In this document: piece by piece, positions 57,944 through 64,000 of the stretch
How the letters are laid out: the number at the start of each line of letters is the position of its first letter
How positions within the stretch are numbered: the first letter of the stretch is position 1
Assembly (NCBI RefSeq): GCF_905220415.1
Contig: NC_059544.1
Coordinates: forward strand, 6,140,501 to 6,204,500
Origin: Colias croceus
Taxonomy: Eukaryota; Arthropoda; Insecta; Lepidoptera; Pieridae
Length of the DNA: 64,000 bases
Reading direction: 5' to 3'
The notes under the pieces: model-generated
What the model was told of the DNA's origin: nothing
Databases searched by the model: none
The model's input: the letters and a program-made list of their open reading frames with translations, nothing else
Position numbers and translations under genes: made by a program

Positions 57944-59022
57944 TACTTATTACTAAAAGAGAGCATTGTCTTGTCAATATATTCTGAATAAATAATGGTT
58001 ATCAAATGACTTGTAAATTATTGGCAAAGAGAAATTGCAATTGAGTTATTGTGGTTTAATACCTAATAATGTTAAGTAGGTACTCAGTTTTATTTCATAG
58101 ACTCTAAAGACGTAGAAAAAAGTATTTATTATATGTATTTGTTTAGTATACGTTTTAATTTAAATAAGGTGAAATATTAATTTTCAATAAAATTGTGTAA
58201 CGAAAGTAATGTTTTTATCTACCTCCTAATATATACTTGTAAATAAATATTTATCTCTTTGAGAAATAGTGCTTTAGAAATTGTTTTGTATAATTTTATG
58301 TTTTATTATTTAAATATTGTAACACATACTACATGTTATGGCGCAATTGACTTTTTTAATGTGATATTGTAATTGTTTTGAAGTCAAGTAAAGTTACTTA
58401 TTTTTTGTTAGTTTAAGTGAATTTCAAATTGTTTTCTAATTTGGTAAGTATGTGTATTTTTTATGTTGGTTAATAATTATTTAAGACATTTTTAAGTGCG
58501 AGTTTCATATGAATTATTTGTGATGTGATATATTTGATCTCAAATTAAGTTATGTATTCAATTAATAGTTACGTTTTATTTTAAAGAACTGATAACATTA
58601 TCTTCCCTAATATATGTTTGAAAATTTAACTCTTCTTTTATTGTTGTTGTAAAAAATAAAACAAAGATTATCGTATATTTACGAATATTTATTTTTCAAC
58701 ACACCCAAATCCAGTTATAATAATAGAGTGAAATCCTGTTGAGATGTAGACATGGGGTCCTTTCCTATGTCATATACTGATATTTTTTTAAACAAAAAAG
58801 TTTTATTCGGTATTAATATGAAATCTAGAACCAATTTAATTATTCCATATCACATAGTCCAGGCTTTCGCGATATAATGTTACAATAAATTAATAAATAT
58901 ACAACATAATTTATGAGTATAAATTTATGAGAAAAATAAATACTAAAATGGCAGCTCTATTTGGATAAAGGTAGGTACTTTCTTAATATGAATTTTCTTA
59001 ATCCTATCAAAAAGTATAAGAA
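57944..59022. other. AT-rich DNA between the converging genes
   Basis: No gene or repeat recognised. Confidence 0.4.
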
Positions 59023-59028
59023 TTTATT
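59023..59028 (-). terminator. Possible polyadenylation signal of the lipase gene
   Basis: AATAAA on the minus strand, about 170 bases after the lipase stop codon. Confidence 0.35.
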
Positions 59029-59199
59029 GTATATTTCAATTTAAACTGTGTATAAATTGTTTTAGTGAAGATTTTTACAATTCTGAGGTAGGTAGTAGGT
59101 ACGAAAGGTAACTTTTAAAGTATTAAATTATTCGTAAAGAGGCAAGTCGTTTACCTATTAAATATTATTATACTATCACATAGACTATCACAGCTGAAA

Positions 59200-59302
59200 T
59201 CAACTATAGGGTGTTATAGATCTAAGCCTCCGACTTTTTCCCGGGAAGCCTCTAGCGTAGGGCGGCTTTGCGTTTGTTGTTACATAGTAAACGCCTCGCG
59301 CT
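59200..59302 (-). CDS. Lipase last exon
   Basis: Acceptor TTTCTTTGCAG. Encodes ARGVYYVTTNAKPPYARGFP and a basic end (GKSRRLRSITPYS) before TGA. The preceding exon hits TAA two bases past its donor, so this exon is needed for the full C-terminus. Confidence 0.85.
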
Positions 59303-62300
59303 CTGCAAAGAAATATAATTTATTCTATAGATAAATAATTTCATCCATACAAAACTTCGATAGTATAAATAACGTAGGACAATCTATTATCTAATGAAAA
59401 TTCTGAATACAAAAAGAAGGAAACTATACTAATATTATAAAGCGGAAAAGTTTGTTTGTTTGTTTGAACGCTCTAATCTCAGGAACTACTGGTCCGATTT
59501 GAAAAATTCTTTCGGTGTTAGATAGCCCATTTATCGACGAAGGCTATATATCATCACGCTAAGACCAACAGGAGCGGTGCAGTGCGGGTGAAACAGCTAG
59601 TCAAGGATAAAGATAATCGACAAACTATAAGATTAATAAGTAATGATGCTTCTAATATCTAAATATTTTCACTCACTGTTATGATAATCTTTTTCGCGAA
59701 TTTATTATCATTCTTAGAAGTGTACTTACTTATGCGTGAGATGTTCGCCCATAAGCACGTATTCAGTATCCTTGGGCTCGCACCAGCCTATGAGATAGGA
59801 GAACAACGTGGGACAAGGGCCAGCCCAGAATCCTGCGCGGCTGTTTATCGATTCTATGAAATATGGCGTCACTTTCGTGTGATCGCAAGATAGTGTTTCT
59901 GGAAGGATTAAAAAAATATATTATTAAATATATTCACTAGCTACTAGAACTAGGTACCTATATAAACAAAAAAAATAGTTCAAACCATTTCCTGACCCCC
60001 TCCAACTGTGACGGATTCAATTTTCAATCATTAGGTTACCTACAATATACAATTCAATAGGTACCTACTTTGTAAAATTTTCACCTTACATACCTACATC
60101 GATTTGTTTGTAGAGTCAATATTAGGTCACCGATATTCGTCAATAGTAGGTATATTGACCAATATCTCCATAATATTTTGATTTCTCATTATCATTTAAA
60201 ATCGTATTTCAATTACTCGTGTAATACCTAGAATTTTTTTCATTAGTAGATAGTTTACAGCGCCATCTTGTTAAAAGTTCGGAAACTATTCGACTGCTTT
60301 CTATTCTCACATAGCTTTCCCGGAATTTACACAGATGTTGCTTTATGCAAAAACTTTGCAAATTTATTGATCCATTTTATTAATATTGGTAGTTTATACT
60401 TACGAAATATTGTATCATGAGCACACCCGGGTTGGCTAGAGCCTCCATTAACGTAAAAGTCTGCGTGGCCGTTTGGACCCCACTGACCAAGAATGCCTGC
60501 ACCTGTATGAAGAATATCCACAAATAATGCGTCTGTGTAATCTAAATCTCTCGACCGGTTGTTACCCATGTAGAAGAAGATCGTCGGATCTAAGCCTGAA
60601 ATTTTAAAAATTAATACATTATGAGAAAATATTTATAATAATTATATTAAACTGTCTTCCTAATTGAATTGTGTGGAAAGAACGTAAGTTTAAGTCGACC
60701 TAAATTTAATTACATTTTAAATTATAATTATAGTTACGTTACCTATGGACATAGGTAGGCCAATTATTTTTATAATATGTATAAAAATAATTGGCCAATG
60801 AGCAAATTATAAAAATAATGCATCATTTCAATAAACTACATACTTTCAGGCAATTCAAAAGCTTTAAACCAAAAATTTGATCATTGTTTAATAAAATTAC
60901 AATACAGATAATATAAAAAATAAATAAAAAATAAAATAAAAATAATAAAATGTTGTTGTTGTTAATGTTTTATCTTATATAATAATAATAATATATATAT
61001 TAAATAAAATATATTCCACCAGTCTTGTTTTGAAATAATTACCAGTGATCCTGCCAAGCTTTCCTTCAGAGAGATGATTAGCAACCAGACCGAGTATATG
61101 TGCCCCTACACTGTATCCAATGGTATGAATTTTCTCCGGAGGCACTCCTTTGGTAGGATGGTATTGGATATACTCTACCATTTGCGCAATGCAAAGACTT
61201 GCGAATCGAGGAGCCCATTCTATCTAGAAACATATTGAATTTCATTTTTTCAATAATTACGAATTTGATTTATACTTTTATTAATATTTTTACTTAGGTA
61301 ATTATTCAATGAGCAGGTATTAATAATAATAAATTTTATCAACCTGAGCAAGACAGGGTTCTTTGACTAGACTTCCATAATCAACAATAATAATATTGTA
61401 GTTTCCTCTAGTGAAATAGGCATTTCTCATGTCCGTGCTAGGAGATAAATTCCTTCCTCCCCCAAAACCGTGTACCACAATTTTTGTTGGAAATTTTGGG
61501 TTAAATTTGGAATATTTTAAGGAATCATTATCCAGGGTGTTCAGTAGTTCGCCTTCTTCTTGTGTTGTCCTGAAATGTGCAGACAATAAATATTGAAATA
61601 AATTATGACAATACGAAGTTACAGCAATTGCAATTATTAGTGCATAAATATTAATTAAACTTGTTATTGTGTCGTGGGCAATTGAAAATAATTAGAATAT
61701 ATTGAATATAATTGCTTTAATAATCTAGATACAATATTAACTGGGTTACAATAAACATGTGTTACACGTAGGTACAATATCCGTTGTGAACCTCATTTTA
61801 ATGTAACAAACGTTCAATTAAATAAAAAGGTTTGCTTCCATTAATTCTGACCATGAATTTATTGCTTGAATAATTCATATCGACAAGCAATATAACCTTA
61901 GAATTCCTGTTACGTGTTTAATTTATAACTATATTTAATGATACTGTATAAGATATAAAATAGTAAAGTCTTATATTTTATATATTTCCTTTTTTTAGAT
62001 TTTCTTTAATCACACTCTGATAAAATTTACTCTCAACTAAGAGCTTCAATTACCTTTTCCCACAATCGACTAAATGTGTAAGTAAATGTTCTTTTGATAA
62101 TAAGGAAAAAATATTGTACTCTCATTTGATTCAAATATATTCTATGTAATTTTATTGAGGAGTTAAATAAATAAATGAACAAAACATTACCTCGTATATA
62201 AATAGAATTGCATTCTCGGATGGGGACATCTATACGGTGGAGGGATGCAGGAGCTCGTATTGAACACATCCTTGGCTGTTTGAGGCTTCTCTCTATCCCG

Positions 62301-62329
62301 CACTGAGTTCTCTTGTTGGGTTTTTGACA
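59200..62329 (-). CDS. Pancreatic-lipase-family (neutral) lipase, partial at the 5' end
   Basis: Transcript order: 62329-62191, 61569-61344, 61223-61043, 60595-60404, 59898-59730, 59302-59200. All junctions are GT/AG and in phase: 335 codons after a split codon at 62329, ending TGA. Family role: secreted hydrolase of acyl esters of glycerolipids, by a Ser-Asp-His triad. Seen here: oxyanion-region text KIVVHGFGGG, nucleophile Ser in GYSVGAH (codon 61112-61110), Asp in GLDP (60590-60588) and His in SCDHTK (59881-59879), plus the GHADFYVNGG and QPGC blocks. The lid region is short, as in phospholipase-like insect members. The signal-peptide exon is missing: sequence upstream of 62329 is open but has no ATG and looks like an intron end. 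Confidence 0.85.
59424..59600 (+). mobile_element. Short Helitron-like or SINE-like repeat in lipase intron
   Basis: Begins CTATACTAATATTATAAAGC, has GTTTGTTTGTTTGAACGC and TCAGGAACTACTGGTCCGAT, and ends AAACAGCTAG before T. This is a familiar lepidopteran short repeat, related in layout to the Lep1-like elements. Class tentative. Confidence 0.5.
59730..59898 (-). CDS. Lipase exon with catalytic His
   Basis: Acceptor CCTTCCAG, donor CATAA|GTAAGT. Encodes TLSCDHTKVTPYFIESINSR and GWCEPKDTEYVLMGEH. His lies in the CxH motif typical of the family (commonly CSH). Confidence 0.9.
59899..60403. other. Lipase intron
   Basis: AT-rich, with no recognised element. Confidence 0.5.
60404..60595 (-). 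CDS. Lipase exon with catalytic Asp
   Basis: Acceptor AAATTTCAG, donor TTTC|GTAAGT. Encodes GLDPTIFFYMGNN, the DALFVDILHTGAG block and GPNGHADFYVNGGSSQPGC. Confidence 0.95.
60596..61042. other. Lipase intron
   Basis: Contains a perfect inverted repeat around CCAATTATTTTTATAAT (about 60760 and 60780) and an AAT-rich low-complexity stretch near 60910-61010. No gene. Confidence 0.5.
61043..61223 (-). CDS. Lipase exon with catalytic Ser
   Basis: Acceptor TGTTTCTAG, donor CACTG|GTAATT. Encodes IEWAPRFASLCIAQMVEYIQ and TIGYSVGAHILGLVANHLSE; GYSVG is the GxSxG nucleophile elbow. Confidence 0.95.
61344..61569 (-). CDS. Lipase exon: N-terminal alpha/beta-hydrolase core
   Basis: Acceptor GCACATTTCAG, donor CAG|GTTGAT. 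Encodes FNPKFPTKIVVHGFGGGRNL, SPSTDMRNAYFTRGNYNI and IVDYGSLVKEPCLAQ, i.e. the HG oxyanion region and the strand with Asp-Tyr. Confidence 0.9.
61570..62190. other. Lipase intron
   Basis: AT-rich; nothing recognised. Confidence 0.5.
62191..62329 (-). CDS. Lipase most 5' exon found
   Basis: Acceptor TTATTTGTTTCAG, donor ACGAG|GTAATG. Encodes SKTQQENSVRDREKPQTAKD, then SSCIPPPYRCPHPRMQFYLYTR. FYLYTR is the usual start of the mature lipase core. The frame stays open upstream as ISVILYLLFVSVS, which mimics a signal peptide, but lacks an ATG. I prefer the intron reading. Confidence 0.75.
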
Positions 62330-62486
62330 CTGAAACAAATAATAAATATAATATCACTGATATTTTAAATTGGATGGACACTATGCTAGATTTACAATCA
62401 GGGTGGGTGCCGATGTCGCCCAAATAATTATAAGTTTTTAAACTTCGTGTTTATTAATCTATTTATAATAATAATCACATAATATC
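62330..62486. other. Presumed lipase intron or 5' flank
   Basis: Pyrimidine-rich end before the acceptor at 62330; no ATG in the open frame. The missing signal-peptide exon could lie further right or outside the window. Confidence 0.4.
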
Positions 62487-63104
62487 TGTGGACAGGTTAG
62501 TGCTATCTATCCCTTCGCACCGCACACATTTCTATGGTGGCTCCTTTTCTGTTACTGCCACCGGTTTATGGAACTCCCTGCCCGTTAGCATCCGAAAAGC
62601 TCAAACATTGTCTAGCTTTGCCAAACAAGTCCGAAGCCATTACCATAACTTAGCATTTAACTCCGATCAGTAAGTTCTATAATAAATTTTAATTAGTATT
62701 TTGCTTTATTTTTTATTGTTATGGTTTTCTTCTTCCTCTTGGTTTTAACGTATTGTATGAATAATGTATGTATGTTTTTTTTTATTTTTTTATATAGTGT
62801 TATTTAGTTTTATATTTTATTTTATATATGTATTATAAATATTGTATGTATATTGTGCATATGAGTATGTATATGGATTAGTAATATGTATGCATATATA
62901 AGTGTATGTATTTATTATTTATGTAGTTGTGTACTTCTGACCTACCTCCTCCTTTATTACTTCACACAGTGGGTTGCCTGGAAGAGATCACTCTTTAGTG
63001 ATAAGGCCGCCCTCTGTGCTAGTTTAGCTATAAGTTTTAGTTTTATGTTATTTGTATAACTAGCATAGTAAAGTGTCATAAATAAATAAATAAAAAATAA
63101 TAAA
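62487..63104 (+). mobile_element. 5'-truncated CR1-like LINE 3' end
   Basis: Opens inside the C-terminal LINE domain: RLVLSIPSHRTHFYGGSFSV and LWNSLPVSIRKAQTLSSF, up to a stop at 62671. The 3' UTR carries the lepidopteran motif GGTTGCCTGGAAGAGATCAC with a small hairpin (ATCACTCTTTAGTGAT), then an AATAAATAAATAAA tail at about 63078-63104. A dead-on-arrival copy at the upstream side of the lipase gene. Confidence 0.8.
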
Positions 63105-64000
63105 TTAACTGTCTCTCGATAAAAAAAACGGCAAACAACGGAACAATGGAAAAAGGTCGGCATATTTACGGTATCCGGTGGCGCTAAGGTTAAATCTGGC
63201 TCTGAGAATGAAAGAATAATGTAATTTAAAGGACTTTAAAATTGTGTATAATTTTTTTAATTATTCTCTAATCGTAGAATAAATATATTACACATGCTGT
63301 ACGGTAGGTAGTAGGTAGGTACTCAGGCTAAAAAAGTTATTCTATTTTGTGCATATGTATCTATGTAGGACAATCTGCTTTAAATTATTCGCATTAGACC
63401 ACATCTTGTGTGAAGGTAATTTCATGTTAAATTAAATTTTGAAGTAAGAATGACCCAGTACAAACACACGTTGTATGCATATTGCAATGTTGTTGGAATT
63501 TGTAAAACGGTTTAAGGCGCGCATTAAGAAATGTTTCGGATTAAGTAGAGCGTGAATGCATCCTGTAATTCTATACAATAACACATTTAATGTCTGTAAT
63601 GCTATATGAAAGGTCTTATTTGATATTAAATCATATTATTAATTCAAATATCTTCTAATTATAAACATATAGTGCAAGTTCATTGTTAAAATTGTATTTG
63701 TTAATTTAGAATCTCATCGATGTCTGCTTTTCTGTTTAGTTATTAAAAACGTTGATAAATTTATATTATTTTAAAGCGTCCTTAGAGTCCTAAATACAGG
63801 TAGGTACTGTCAGGAACATATTCATAAGAAGGCTCTAATTGTAGAGTGGTAGAGTATTTCTGTAATTATTATTGTATAGTTTAAATATAACTACGTATAG
63901 ATTAAAAAAATATATGACTGGAAAGTTAATCTATTATATCGTGAATGGCATTGTAATGCGACATAAACGGCTTTAGAGAGGCCAAAAACTTAGAGACATG
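63105..64000. other. AT-rich right end of window
   Basis: No gene recognised on either strand. If the lipase signal-peptide exon is in this window it should be on the minus strand here, but I could not identify it. Confidence 0.35.

Noticed and set aside
59681..59893. 70-codon + strand frame
   Set aside because: Antisense shadow of the lipase exon with the catalytic His.
1..64000. tRNA or rRNA genes and CRISPR arrays
   Set aside because: By eye I found no convincing tRNA A/B box pair or rRNA stretch; CRISPR arrays are not expected in this animal genome. A tRNAscan or Infernal run would settle the RNA genes.

Overview
The window is AT-rich animal nuclear DNA and almost certainly lepidopteran (moth or butterfly). 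Two spliced genes with canonical GT/AG introns sit in long non-coding stretches. The repeats are of lepidopteran type: Lep1-like Helitrons (TC...CTAG), CR1-like LINEs with ATTT tails and a Jockey LINE. The species cannot be named from sequence alone.

Left part (1-12.4 kb): mostly non-coding. It holds a Lep1-like Helitron (1775-1987), a mariner-type MITE (3699-4093), a second MITE (9359-9824) and a 901-bp inverted-repeat element packed with short palindromes (10774-11674). Two tentative exons are recorded: a + strand start exon at 317-348 and a 36-nt minus-strand microexon at 8370-8405.

Centre (12.4-50.7 kb, + strand): one gene for an SLC17-family, vesicular-glutamate-transporter-like protein. 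Eleven coding exons join in phase to 1809 nt (602 aa). A GC-rich promoter-like block and non-coding exon lie at about 12437-12612. A second leader exon (from 13126) carries a chain of upstream ORFs. A 25-kb first intron contains a LINE fragment, a young Jockey insertion with an 11-bp target duplication, and a second Helitron. Intron 4 (39457-47678) contains a three-layer nest of retrotransposons. LINE B (39630-46379) was entered by a short ORF1-only retroelement C, which was entered in turn by CR1-like LINE A (41104-44389). Each layer has its own target-site duplication, and B's reading frame closes perfectly once the insert is removed in thought.

Right part (50.7-64 kb): the transporter 3' UTR and flank, with an imperfect hairpin, a nested 149-bp palindrome and a MITE with 175-bp inverted repeats. 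A minus-strand pancreatic-lipase-family gene follows (59200-62329, six exons seen, complete Ser-Asp-His triad). Its signal-peptide exon was not found and may lie upstream or beyond the window. A 5'-truncated CR1-like LINE 3' end (62487-63104) lies at the upstream side of the lipase gene.

The transporter and lipase are not functionally linked as far as can be seen; their 3' ends converge. The most notable signals are the nested LINE stack, the ORF1-only element inside it, the transporter's substitutions at two positions reported essential in mammalian VGLUT2, and the uORF chain in its leader.
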